Assembly (NCBI RefSeq): GCF_010906925.1
Contig: NZ_VTVE01000001.1
Span: forward strand, 868,001-932,000
Reading direction: 5' to 3'
Origin: Pseudobutyrivibrio xylanivorans
GTDB lineage: Bacteria; Bacillota; Clostridia; Lachnospirales; Lachnospiraceae
DNA length: 64,000 nt
Below are positions 18,203 to 27,232 of the stretch, piece after piece (position 1 is the first letter of the stretch; every line of letters starts with the position of its first letter). Both the position numbers and the translations under genes were made by a program. The notes below the pieces were generated by a model. It saw only the letters and a list, made by a program, of their open reading frames with translations. It was not told the DNA's origin and did not search any database.

Positions 18203-20299
18203 ATGAAGGTTTTTACTACGGACAAAATTAGAAACGTTGTGTTACTTGGTCACAGCGGGGCGGGCAAAACCAGTCTCATCGAATCTATGGCTTTTCTGGC
18301 TGGTCAGATCAGCAAGCCAGGCACTATCGAGGCTGGTAATACCATTAGTGACTATGACAAATTGGAGCAGAAAAACAAGTTTTCTATTTACACATCTTTA
18401 GTTCCGATCATTTGGGGCGATACTAAGATTAATTTCCTAGACACACCAGGATATTTCGATTTTGTTGGAGAGGCTGAAGAAGCTGTTTCTGCAGCTGATG
18501 CAGCTATTATTGTTATTTCAGGTAAAAGCGGAATTGAGGTTGGTACAAAGAGAGCCTGGGAGATGTGCGACAAATTCAATCTTCCTAGAATGGTATTTGT
18601 AACTGACATGGATATAGATGATGCCAGCTATAGAGAAATAGTTGAGGAGCTCCAAAGCCTTTATGGTAAAAAGATTGCTCCTTTCCATCTTCCAATTAGA
18701 GAAAATGGCGAATTTGTTGGCTATGTAAATGTTATTCAGCAGATGGGTAAGCGCTGGAAGGCTGATGGCACTGTTGAGCATAGTGATGTGCCAGACTACA
18801 ATCAGGAATACTTAGAGAAATATCGTGAAGCTCTTATGGAGTCTGTTGCTGAGACATCGGAAGAGTTTATGGATAGATATTTTGGCGGCGAGGAGTTCTC
18901 TGAGGATGAAATCAGACAGGCACTTCGTGTAAATGTGGCTTCTGGTGATATTGTTCCTGTTATGATGGGTTCTAATCTTACTAATAGAGGTCAGTATACA
19001 ATGCTTACTGATGTGGTTAAGTATTTACCATCACCAGCTGATTGTGTTATTACAGGAATTAACGCAAATACTAATGAGGTTTATGAGGCAAATTATGACT
19101 TCTCTAAGCCTAAGTCAGCTTATGTATTCAAGACAATTGTTGACCCATTTGTAGGTAAATATTCTCTTATAAAAGTTAATTCAGGCGTATTAAAGACAGA
19201 TGATTTGCTTTATAACAAGCACAAGGAATCTGAAGAGAAAATTGGTAAGCTTTATATTTTAACAGGCAGCAAGCCAGAGGAAGTACCTGAGGTACATGCA
19301 GGTGATATTTGTGCTCTATCTAAGCTACAGAAAGTTGCTACTACAGATTCACTTTCTACTAAGGCTAATCCTATTCTTTACATTAGAACACCTCTTTCTG
19401 TGCCATATACATACAAGAGATATAAGGCAAAGAATAAGGGTGATGAGGATAAAATTGCTCAGGCTATGGCAAAGCTTTGCGCTGAGGATTTGACTATTAA
19501 GGCTGTTAATGACGGTGAAAATAGCCAGTCACTTATCTATGGTATTGGCGATAGACATATTGATATGCTTGTTCAGAAACTCAATGAAAAATATAAAGTA
19601 GATATTGAGCTTAGCCAGCCAAAGATTGCATTTAAAGAGACAATCCGTGGAAAGGCCGATGTTGAGTACAAATATAAGAAGCAGACTGGTGGTCATGGAC
19701 AGTATGGACACGTAAAGATGACATTTGAGCCATCTGGAAATATGGAAGAGCATTATAATTTTACTGAGTCAGTTGTTGGTGGAGCTGTTCCTAAGAATTA
19801 TTTCCCTGCTGTTGAAAAGGGATTGCAGGAAGCTGTTCTTGCTGGACCTCTTGCAGCATATCCAGTAGTTGGTATTCACGCTAATCTTTATGATGGAAGC
19901 TATCACCCAGTTGATTCTTCCGAGATGGCATTTAAAGTTGCTGCCAAGGGGGCGTTCAAGGACGGTATTATGAAGGCCAATCCAATTCTTCTTGAGCCTA
20001 TTGAGACACTGAAAGTTGTTGTACCTGATACATATACTGGTGATGTAATGGGTGACTTAAACAAGAGACGTGGTCGTGTACTTGGTATGAATCCTACAGA
20101 GACCGGAGGCAAGACAGAAGTGCTTGCAGAAGTACCTATGGCAGAGCTTTATGGATACGATACGCAGCTTCGTTCTATGACTGGTGGATATGGAACATTC
20201 TCTTATGAGTTAGCTAGATATGAGCAGGTTCCATCTGATGTTCAGGCTAAGGAGGTAGAGAGACGAGCAAATAAGCTTAAAGATGTAGAAGAAGAATAA
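18203..20299 (+). CDS. EF-G-like translational GTPase (non-canonical paralogue)
   Basis: 698 residues from the ATG at 18203, which has a GGGAGG site; an upstream extension of 27 codons has none. The layout is that of EF-G: GTPase domain, domain II and C-terminal domains (KTGGHGQYGHV-like segment, VPMAELYGYDTQLRSMTGG). The GTPase motifs deviate: G1 is GHSGAGKT (16-23) instead of AHIDAGKT, G3 is DTPGYFDF (80-87) instead of DTPGHVDF, and G4 is TDMD (134-137) instead of NKMD. This places it with the EF-G-like side family of Firmicutes rather than the housekeeping fusA normally found with rpsL/rpsG. Its precise job is not known. Confidence 0.85.
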   Translation: MKVFTTDKIRNVVLLGHSGAGKTSLIESMAFLAGQISKPGTIEAGNTISDYDKLEQKNKFSIYTSLVPIIWGDTKINFLDTPGYFDFVGEAEEAVSAADAAIIVISGKSGIEVGTKRAWEMCDKFNLPRMVFVTDMDIDDASYREIVEELQSLYGKKIAPFHLPIRENGEFVGYVNVIQQMGKRWKADGTVEHSDVPDYNQEYLEKYREALMESVAETSEEFMDRYFGGEEFSEDEIRQALRVNVASGDIVPVMMGSNLTNRGQYTMLTDVVKYLPSPADCVITGINANTNEVYEANYDFSKPKSAYVFKTIVDPFVGKYSLIKVNSGVLKTDDLLYNKHKESEEKIGKLYILTGSKPEEVPEVHAGDICALSKLQKVATTDSLSTKANPILYIRTPLSVPYTYKRYKAKNKGDEDKIAQAMAKLCAEDLTIKAVNDGENSQSLIYGIGDRHIDMLVQKLNEKYKVDIELSQPKIAFKETIRGKADVEYKYKKQTGGHGQYGHVKMTFEPSGNMEEHYNFTESVVGGAVPKNYFPAVEKGLQEAVLAGPLAAYPVVGIHANLYDGSYHPVDSSEMAFKVAAKGAFKDGIMKANPILLEPIETLKVVVPDTYTGDVMGDLNKRRGRVLGMNPTETGGKTEVLAEVPMAELYGYDTQLRSMTGGYGTFSYELARYEQVPSDVQAKEVERRANKLKDVEEE

Positions 20300-20316
20300 A
20301 TATTTTTAATATTAAT

Positions 20317-20345
20317 GGGGGCTACCTTTGGGTAGCTCCTTTTTA
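20317..20345 (+). terminator. Rho-independent terminator after the EF-G-like gene
   Basis: Ten-base-pair stem (GGGGGCTACC with GGTAGCTCCT, two G-T pairs), loop TTTG, then a T6 tract. Confidence 0.9.
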
Positions 20346-20353
20346 ATTTAGTA

Positions 20354-20382
20354 TTGACAAAAACAAGTGAGGGTATTAATAT
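20354..20382 (+). promoter_or_regulatory. Near-consensus sigma-A promoter
   Basis: TTGACA and TAATAT are separated by exactly 17 bases, 8 bases after the preceding terminator. It should drive the two secreted paralogues at 20.4-22.2 kb strongly. Confidence 0.8.
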
Positions 20383-20425
20383 ACTACCTATAATATGCGC
20401 TTAAATAAATTGGAGAAAAATGTAT

Positions 20426-21301
20426 ATGAAAAAGAAGATTTTAAATTTGCTTGCCTTAATGCTTGTGCTTTTGATTGCAACACCTGTTGTTGCTAGGGCT
20501 TCTGAAGCAGAGTCGGTTGATCAGGTTACAGAGGATAAAGATGATTTTGTATTATCAAAGTTTGGTATAGAAGCAAGCTTCCCTGAAAAATACAGATATA
20601 TCTATGATGAGAGTCAAGGATACAGGGATGAGGCTCTTGACATTGGTATTCACACAAATGAAATTACATCAACAATAAAAGAAAATGGTATGTCCTACGA
20701 TGCATTTTATATTGATGATGAAGGATATCTTAACGAAGCTTATATGTCATATGGTCATGAATTTGGTGTTTCAGGGGATTTGAAAGATTGTTCTGATGAC
20801 GAATTAGAAGATTTGTTAACTAAGGTAAAAACAGGTTTTTCCGTTTCTTCTCTTTATGGTGTTTCTTGTGATTATTTAGATTCTTATCATACTGAAGATG
20901 GAGAAGTATTCTTTGTTTTTGATATGAAGAGTTTAAAAGAAAATGGCGATTTTCGTTCGGCTTGCTATTTTACAATTGTTAACGGAGATAGTTATTATTT
21001 CTATTTTAGATCATATAATCCAAATATTTTAATTGATGATTTGGTTAAGGATGGAGAAGTTTTTGTAGAGGGTGTTAAATTTACTGGTAGACCAGAAAAG
21101 GTGGAGGATACTTCTAATATTTCTGATTCAAGCAATATTGCAAGTGATTCCAACATAATTACAGGATCAAAAACTAATAAGACAAGAGCTAGTAAGAACG
21201 CATTTGCTTCTCGCACTTTAGGTCGTGCTGCGGGAGCTGCGATTCTTGTTGGTGCAAGTTTTTTGGTTAATGCTGTGAAAAGAAAAAAGAATGATAAATG
21301 A
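20426..21301 (+). CDS. Secreted protein with C-terminal membrane anchor (paralogue A)
   Basis: 291 residues from the ATG at 20426; another ATG at 20420 is in frame, and the GGAG site is 10 or 4 bases away respectively. An N-terminal signal peptide ends near VVARA-SEAE. The mature part has the pattern EASFPEKYRYIYDES...YDAFYIDDEGYLNEAYMS, shared with the next gene. A Ser/Asn-rich linker, a short hydrophobic helix (GAAILVGASFLVNAV) and a basic tail follow, giving a protein fixed to the membrane by its C-terminus with the domain outside. I do not recognise the domain. Confidence 0.8.
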   Translation: MKKKILNLLALMLVLLIATPVVARASEAESVDQVTEDKDDFVLSKFGIEASFPEKYRYIYDESQGYRDEALDIGIHTNEITSTIKENGMSYDAFYIDDEGYLNEAYMSYGHEFGVSGDLKDCSDDELEDLLTKVKTGFSVSSLYGVSCDYLDSYHTEDGEVFFVFDMKSLKENGDFRSACYFTIVNGDSYYFYFRSYNPNILIDDLVKDGEVFVEGVKFTGRPEKVEDTSNISDSSNIASDSNIITGSKTNKTRASKNAFASRTLGRAAGAAILVGASFLVNAVKRKKNDK

Positions 21302-21347
21302 TAAGTTCTGAGTTAGTGAAAAATGTTAGTGAAAAAGGAGAATTGTT

Positions 21348-22163
21348 ATGAAAAAAGGTATTATGCTTTCGCTTGCTATGGCAACGGTGTTTACAGTGGG
21401 GACTTCGACTGTATCTAAGGCCGCATCAGGTATTGAACTTAATTATGAGGATGTTGGTGTGTCTATTACTCTTAGCGATAAGTACAATTATGTATACGAT
21501 GCAGAAAATATTTATGGAGATGATATTTCTGAATACGGAATCAATCCTGATACCATTGTAAAAAGTATTAAATCCACACCAGGCGTATATTTTAAAGCAT
21601 TATATGTAGATGATAATAATTATTTTAGAGAATCTTATATGAGTTTTATAGAAGGCGAGGATAAATTTGGTCACTTAAAGGATTATTCAAAAGAGGATTT
21701 GGCCAAATGTGGGGAAAATTTTGTTAAAGAAATGGAAGATGGAGTAGGAAAGGATGGAATTAAAAGCGTTGAATACAAGGATATCTTCTATACAGAGGGT
21801 GGCTTGCCATATTTCCAATTCGTAATTACTGGAACTAATACAGATGGTGATTACACATCTGGATATTTATTTACAATAGCTAATAATAACTATTACTATT
21901 TCTATACTCGCTCTTATGCACCTTCAGTAGATGCGGATTCTTTGTTAAAGGACTCGCAGGAATTGGTTGAGGGCGTTGAGATTACTTATGATAAGAATAT
22001 TAAATCCAATGCTAACATTTCTGGTGGTATAGATTGGAAGAAGGTAGGATCTAAATCAGCCTATGGAGCTGTTTTTGGTGCCGTGATAGGTGCTTCTATT
22101 TCTGCCATTAATAAGAAAAATAAGAAAAAGAAAAATGTAAAAAATACTGTCGAGAAGGCATAG
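21348..22163 (+). CDS. Secreted protein with C-terminal membrane anchor (paralogue B)
   Basis: 271 residues, same layout as the preceding gene: signal peptide ending near VSKAA, a domain with VSITLSDKYNYVYDAEN and FKALYVDDNNYFRESYMS, a YFYTRSYAPS segment matching YFYFRSYNPN of paralogue A, then a hydrophobic helix (YGAVFGAVIGASISAI) and a Lys-rich tail. The two arose by tandem duplication, have diverged strongly, and are spaced by 46 bases with a good AAGGAG site. Function unknown. Confidence 0.8.
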   Translation: MKKGIMLSLAMATVFTVGTSTVSKAASGIELNYEDVGVSITLSDKYNYVYDAENIYGDDISEYGINPDTIVKSIKSTPGVYFKALYVDDNNYFRESYMSFIEGEDKFGHLKDYSKEDLAKCGENFVKEMEDGVGKDGIKSVEYKDIFYTEGGLPYFQFVITGTNTDGDYTSGYLFTIANNNYYYFYTRSYAPSVDADSLLKDSQELVEGVEITYDKNIKSNANISGGIDWKKVGSKSAYGAVFGAVIGASISAINKKNKKKKNVKNTVEKA

Positions 22164-22180
22164 ACTTATTTGAAATAATT

Positions 22181-22208
22181 AATAAACCTGCCATATGGCG
22201 GGTTTATT
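22181..22208 (+). terminator. Hairpin before the 22.2 kb gene (weak terminator or leader element)
   Basis: Twelve-base-pair stem (AATAAACCTGCC with GGCGGGTTTATT, one G-T pair) and ATAT loop. No long T tract follows, and the next gene's ribosome site starts 13 bases later. It closely resembles the hairpin after leuS. Confidence 0.55.
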
Positions 22209-22230
22209 CCATGTTATGTAGAGGAGAATG

Positions 22231-24672
22231 ATGGATTTGAAATTATCGGTTAAGGCAAAGTTAAGTAAGATTAATATCTCATTTGTTATTTTTGTGCTTA
22301 CTCTTTGGAATTTCTTTAATGTTGCATCTCATATATTTAGTTTTTATCATCCATTTATAACAGATAAAGTTGATTATTTGTTTTATGGGTTTGAAATTGT
22401 ATTGCTTACTGTTTTAAGTTTAATATCTAGATATAATCCCAATAAACGAATTCATATTATATCATCTTTAATTAATAGCATTATTTTTTTTAATGTGGTT
22501 GAACTTTATATCTCTATTTTTGCCTATAATACTGCGACACAATTTATAACAATTATTTTTATGATTTCATTTGTTTATAGGGTTTTTGTTAATGTGTGCA
22601 TTTATATTTTCTTTTTTGATGAAGCTACATATCAAGATGAAATTTATCATATTTCTAAAGAGGCTATAACACCTAAAAGTTTGAAAGTATATTGTATTTA
22701 TTTTGTAATTGTTTTTGCTATTCTTTTAATTTCAGTTCATTTTAATAAAGATTTTTTTGTTTTTACGTATCCTTTATGCATATTATTCGTAGCTTTTTTA
22801 TTGTATTGTTGTTTTGCTTTAAGAGGCTTTTTTAATAATATAGGGCCTACAAATGATAAATTTTATTTTAAAGGTGTGTTTGGACCAATAGATTTTTTTG
22901 ACTCAAATATATTTAAGAATAGCGTGAGAATAATTAAGTATTCATTTTTATTATGCATTGCAGTATTAGGTGTTGTAGTTCTTAAGAAGAGAAATACATA
23001 TGAAACCCTAGATATAAAATCAATGACTAAGGAACAAATCACATCTTCCAAGAGAGAAACTATTCTGGATTTTTTATTTGAAGGGAATGGGTATTATAGA
23101 TATGGCATTAAAAATGAAATGCCAGATTGGTCAGGCTTTAATCATAATAAATATGGTTTAGTTAATGTTGAAACAGGTGAATATACTGAGGCTATTTATA
23201 ATGGACCTTTATATTTTGATAGAGATGGTATTAGTCCAGATCATGAAGGACATTTTATAAATTACGAAGGTGAAATTGTTTTTGATATACCAACAAGTAT
23301 TTATAGAAAAAAATCTTCTCGTCAGAAGCTTATAGATAATAACCTTGCATCGATTCTTGACAAGAGAATTCTTTTCAATGAGTATTCGGTAAGAAGAGAT
23401 GACTCATATTATTCAAATAAATATGAAGAATCGGTTTTCTTTTTATCATTGGATACCGAATTAAATGATTGTTTTGTCGTGGCGCCTATATTCAGCGCTG
23501 ATTGGGAGAATATACCGGATAGAGCTTATTTTGATGAAGGAATCGCAATATATTTTTCTGAAATGGATAATGGATACGGATTCATATCTGAAAATGGAAC
23601 TATTTTAACTGATCCAATCTACACTCGCGTTGAGCCTAATAATTATGGGTATAAAGCGATTGCTGTATCAAACGAAGAGGAAGGTGTTAATGTTATCAAT
23701 TCAGATATGAAACCCTTAATAGATGAAGAGCATGCTAGGCTTAATGATATAAATTATAATTTAGAATTATTATGTATAACGACGTGGGATAATGGAGATT
23801 CAAAAATTTATATTAAGGATTTTGATGGGAATAAACTAGAAGGATATTATAAGAACCCTCTTGAAGATACACCTTTTGATCGTCAACTTGATGTATATAT
23901 GAATTTAATTAAATGCTCTAATGGCAAAGAAACTCCTGTCATAATCTATAAGGGGAAGATTATTTTTGAAACCGAAGAGTATAAGGCTGTATTTGCTAAA
24001 ACAGATTCTGAAAATAATGGTTTGTTTATATTGGCTCAAGATGATTCGGATTACTATCACATTATTGATTTTGATGGTAATGAAATTATCCCCGGTAAAT
24101 ACACTCATTGCAAAGTAGATTCTGAGAAGATTTTATATCTTGAAAGTGCAGATGAAGGTCATGAAGGGGAAGCGGTTTTGGCTGACCTTGATGGTAATAT
24201 TAAATATACTGGCTTTAAATTTGAGAAATATTATGAAGGCGACCACAAAAAAGAAGAGCCATCGTATATAAAAGTTTCTAAAATAACTGAGAGTGGAATT
24301 ACTTTATACAATTATATTAATAATCAAGGAGAGCTTTTGGGCGATTGGTTTATTTTTAAGGGCACTGAAAACCTCGGTAATTCTGTAACATTAAATTATA
24401 TTGCTACTTGCGATGATGAAGGAATTCCAACTGTTCACTGGTATCGAAATGATGTAGAAATAATGTCGGGACATTTTTATGGTGACATAGATGAAAATTC
24501 CAATGAATCATATTTCTTCGGAGTATGCGATGCATATGGTGGCTATTCTCGATATTTCTGGTTTAGAAATCAGGAAGGCGAATATGATATTTATCATTAT
24601 GATAATATAACTGGTGAGGCTAATTTCCGTTGTTCTGTAGTGGATTATTCAGAATACATACAAGAACATTAG
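22231..24672 (+). CDS. Polytopic membrane protein with WG-like extracellular repeats (family member 3)
   Basis: 813 residues, starting at the second of two adjacent ATGs because the GAGGAG site is only one base from the first. The N-terminus has the family pattern WNFFNVASHIFSFYHPF...DKVDYLFYGFEI, with several helices to about residue 255. The external part has KNEMPD, KYGLVNVETGEY, YFDRDGISPDHEGHFINYEG and SSRQKLIDNN, then WG-like units such as YGFISENGTILTDPIY. It is closest to member 4; the two lie on either side of leuS. It contains a short DLDGN loop near residue 651. No enzyme motif is visible. Confidence 0.75.
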   Translation: MDLKLSVKAKLSKINISFVIFVLTLWNFFNVASHIFSFYHPFITDKVDYLFYGFEIVLLTVLSLISRYNPNKRIHIISSLINSIIFFNVVELYISIFAYNTATQFITIIFMISFVYRVFVNVCIYIFFFDEATYQDEIYHISKEAITPKSLKVYCIYFVIVFAILLISVHFNKDFFVFTYPLCILFVAFLLYCCFALRGFFNNIGPTNDKFYFKGVFGPIDFFDSNIFKNSVRIIKYSFLLCIAVLGVVVLKKRNTYETLDIKSMTKEQITSSKRETILDFLFEGNGYYRYGIKNEMPDWSGFNHNKYGLVNVETGEYTEAIYNGPLYFDRDGISPDHEGHFINYEGEIVFDIPTSIYRKKSSRQKLIDNNLASILDKRILFNEYSVRRDDSYYSNKYEESVFFLSLDTELNDCFVVAPIFSADWENIPDRAYFDEGIAIYFSEMDNGYGFISENGTILTDPIYTRVEPNNYGYKAIAVSNEEEGVNVINSDMKPLIDEEHARLNDINYNLELLCITTWDNGDSKIYIKDFDGNKLEGYYKNPLEDTPFDRQLDVYMNLIKCSNGKETPVIIYKGKIIFETEEYKAVFAKTDSENNGLFILAQDDSDYYHIIDFDGNEIIPGKYTHCKVDSEKILYLESADEGHEGEAVLADLDGNIKYTGFKFEKYYEGDHKKEEPSYIKVSKITESGITLYNYINNQGELLGDWFIFKGTENLGNSVTLNYIATCDDEGIPTVHWYRNDVEIMSGHFYGDIDENSNESYFFGVCDAYGGYSRYFWFRNQEGEYDIYHYDNITGEANFRCSVVDYSEYIQEH

Positions 24673-24709
24673 AGACACATATGATTTATAAGGAAATTTT
24701 ATTGATTTA

Positions 24710-24738
24710 TTGCAAAAATAGGGCGCTTTGATTATAAT
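24710..24738 (+). promoter_or_regulatory. Promoter for leuS
   Basis: TTGCAA and TATAAT separated by 17 bases. The predicted leader is under 30 bases, too short for a T-box riboswitch. Confidence 0.8.
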
Positions 24739-24770
24739 TTTGTGAGTTGTAAAATTACGAGGTGAGAAAA

Positions 24771-27176
24771 ATGAAGCACAATTTTAAAGCAATTGAGAAA
24801 AAATGGCAGGCAGCCTGGGAAAAGGACGACATTTTCCGAGCTGTTGATGGTTCTGATAAGCCAAAATTCTACGGTCTTGTAGAGTTTCCATATCCATCAG
24901 GCGCTGGTATGCATGTTGGTCATATCAAGGCATATTCTTCAGTAGAAGTAGTTTCAAGAAAGCGTCGTATGCAGGGATACAATGTATTATTCCCTATCGG
25001 ATTTGATGCATACGGTCTTCCTACAGAGAATTACGCTGTTAAGACTAATACACATCCTAGAAAAATCACAGATGACAATATTAAAAAGTTCACAACACAG
25101 CTTAAGAGCGTAGGTTTTTCTTTTGATTATAGCCGTACAATCGACACAACTCAGGAGGATTACTACAAGTGGACACAGTGGATTTTCCTTAAGATGTTTG
25201 AGAAGGGACTTGTTTTCAGAGACAAGACTCTTGTAAATTATTGCCCACATTGTAAGGTTGTCCTTTCAAATGAGGATTCACAGGGTGGTAAGTGCGATAT
25301 CTGCCACAGTGATGTTATTCAAAAAGAGAAGGACGTTTGGTACCTTCGTATTACTGAGTATGCTGATAAGCTTCTTCAGGGCCTTGATGAGGTAGATTTC
25401 CCTGAGAATATTAAGCAGCAGCAGGTTAACTGGATTGGTAAATCTAAGGGTGCTTTCGTTAATTTCACACTCGAAGGAATAGAGGATAAGCTTGAGATTT
25501 ATACTACAAGACCAGATACACTTTGTGGTGTAACTTTTATGGTTATCGCTCCTGAGCATCCATACATTGATAAGTATGCTGATAAGATTTCTAACATGGA
25601 TGCAATCATGGCTTATAGAGCTGAGTGCCAGAAGAAGTCTGAGTTCGAGCGTACACAGCTTGTTTCTAAGGACAAGACTGGTGTTAGAGTTGAGGGATTT
25701 GATGCTATCAACCCAATCACTGGCAAGAAGATTCCTGTATTTATCTCTGATTACGTAATGATGGGTTATGGTACAGGTGCTATTATGGCGGTTCCTGCTC
25801 ACGATCAACGTGACTGGGATTTCGCTACAAAGTTTGGTATTGATATTATCCCTGTAATTGAGGGTGGAGATGTGACAAAAGAAGCCTATACAGGCGAGGG
25901 TAACATGATTAATTCAGAGTTCCTTAATGGTCTTAACAACAAAAAGGACTCTATCGATAGAATGATTCAGGAATTGGAGAAGCTTGGTTGTGGTAAGGCT
26001 GGTGTTCAGTTCAAGATGAAGGATTGGGCATTTAATAGACAGCGTTACTGGGGTGAGCCTATTCCAATTGTACATTGTCCTACATGTGGTGATGTTGCAG
26101 TTCCTTATGATCAGCTTCCACTTAAGCTTCCTGTACTTGAGAAGTTTGAGCCAGGTACTGATGGAGAGTCACCACTTGCTAAGGTTGATAGCTTCGTTAA
26201 TTGCAAGTGTCCTAAGTGTGGCGGTGATGCTAAGCGCGAGACAGATACTATGCCTCAGTGGGCTGGTTCTTCTTGGTACTTCCTTCGCTACATTGATCCA
26301 CACAATGATAAAGAGTTTGCATCAATGGACAAGCTCAACTACTGGATGCCAGTTGATTGGTATAATGGTGGTATGGAGCACGTTACACGTCACTTGATTT
26401 ACTCACGTTTCTGGCATCATTTCCTCTATGACCTTGGTGTAGTTAATACTCCAGAGCCATACAAGAAGAGAAGTGCCCAGGGTATGATTCTTGGTGAGGA
26501 TGGACAGAAGATGTCAAAGTCTCGTGGTAATGTTATTGATCCACTTGATATTGTAGATGCTTATGGTGCAGATACACTTCGTACATACGTATTATTCATG
26601 GGTGACTATGGCGCAGCTGCTCCTTGGTCAGATGCTTCTGTTCGTGGATGTAAGAGATTCCTTGAGAGATTTGCAGGTCTTACAGATATTGTTACTGATG
26701 AGCCTAACAGCGAGTCAATCGAGACTGGTGTTCATAAGACAATTAAGAAGGTATCTGAGGATATCGAGGCTATGAAGTACAACACAGCTATCGCAGCTAT
26801 GATGGGACTTCTTAACGATATCGTTGCAGAGGGACATATTACAAAAGAGAATCTTATCTTACTTGTAAAGATTCTTTGCCCATTTGCTCCACATCTTTGT
26901 GAAGAAATGTACGCAGAGCTCGGAGGTGAGGGATATTGTTCACTTGCTCAGTGGCCAGAATTTGATCCTAACAAGATTGTAGAGTCTACAATCGAGATAG
27001 CTGTTCAGGTCAATGGCAAGCTCAAGGCTACAATCAAAATCCCTAACGGATGTGAAAAGGATGATGCTCTTTCTATTGCTAAGGCTGACGAGGCAGTAGC
27101 AAAGGCTCTTGAAGGCAAGAACCTTGTTAAAGAAATCTATGTACCAAACAAGATTGTTAACTTAGTTGTTAAATAA
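24771..27176 (+). CDS. leuS: Leucyl-tRNA synthetase
   Basis: 801 residues from the ATG at 24771; an upstream GTG overlaps the GAGGTGAG ribosome site and is not used. It charges tRNA-Leu with leucine. Class I signatures are HVGH (48-51) and DGQKMSKSRG. The CP1 editing domain is present (TTRPDTLCGVTFMV, GTGAIMAVPAHDQRD), and Cys pairs (CPHC/CDIC and CPTC/CPKC) suggest zinc sites. It has its own promoter, yet sits between two paralogous surface genes. Confidence 0.97.
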   Translation: MKHNFKAIEKKWQAAWEKDDIFRAVDGSDKPKFYGLVEFPYPSGAGMHVGHIKAYSSVEVVSRKRRMQGYNVLFPIGFDAYGLPTENYAVKTNTHPRKITDDNIKKFTTQLKSVGFSFDYSRTIDTTQEDYYKWTQWIFLKMFEKGLVFRDKTLVNYCPHCKVVLSNEDSQGGKCDICHSDVIQKEKDVWYLRITEYADKLLQGLDEVDFPENIKQQQVNWIGKSKGAFVNFTLEGIEDKLEIYTTRPDTLCGVTFMVIAPEHPYIDKYADKISNMDAIMAYRAECQKKSEFERTQLVSKDKTGVRVEGFDAINPITGKKIPVFISDYVMMGYGTGAIMAVPAHDQRDWDFATKFGIDIIPVIEGGDVTKEAYTGEGNMINSEFLNGLNNKKDSIDRMIQELEKLGCGKAGVQFKMKDWAFNRQRYWGEPIPIVHCPTCGDVAVPYDQLPLKLPVLEKFEPGTDGESPLAKVDSFVNCKCPKCGGDAKRETDTMPQWAGSSWYFLRYIDPHNDKEFASMDKLNYWMPVDWYNGGMEHVTRHLIYSRFWHHFLYDLGVVNTPEPYKKRSAQGMILGEDGQKMSKSRGNVIDPLDIVDAYGADTLRTYVLFMGDYGAAAPWSDASVRGCKRFLERFAGLTDIVTDEPNSESIETGVHKTIKKVSEDIEAMKYNTAIAAMMGLLNDIVAEGHITKENLILLVKILCPFAPHLCEEMYAELGGEGYCSLAQWPEFDPNKIVESTIEIAVQVNGKLKATIKIPNGCEKDDALSIAKADEAVAKALEGKNLVKEIYVPNKIVNLVVK

Positions 27177-27186
27177 TATGGTGTTT

Positions 27187-27215
27187 AATGAGCCTGCCTT
27201 TTGGCAGGCTTATTT
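27187..27215 (+). terminator. Terminator after leuS / leader hairpin of the next gene
   Basis: Twelve-base-pair stem AATGAGCCTGCC with GGCAGGCTTATT and a TTTT loop, then a short T tract. The ribosome site of the 27.2 kb gene starts four bases later and no separate promoter is visible, so readthrough must supply that gene. Confidence 0.75.
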
Positions 27216-27232
27216 TGTAAGGAGAAGGGGTT

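Noticed and set aside
24673-24770. T-box riboswitch for leuS
   Set aside because: The predicted start near 24745 leaves under 30 bases before the ATG, and no T-box motif or specifier stem is visible.
25278-25808. 176-codon minus-strand frame inside leuS
   Set aside because: It lies wholly within a well-identified gene, has no ribosome site and resembles no protein; codon pattern explains it.
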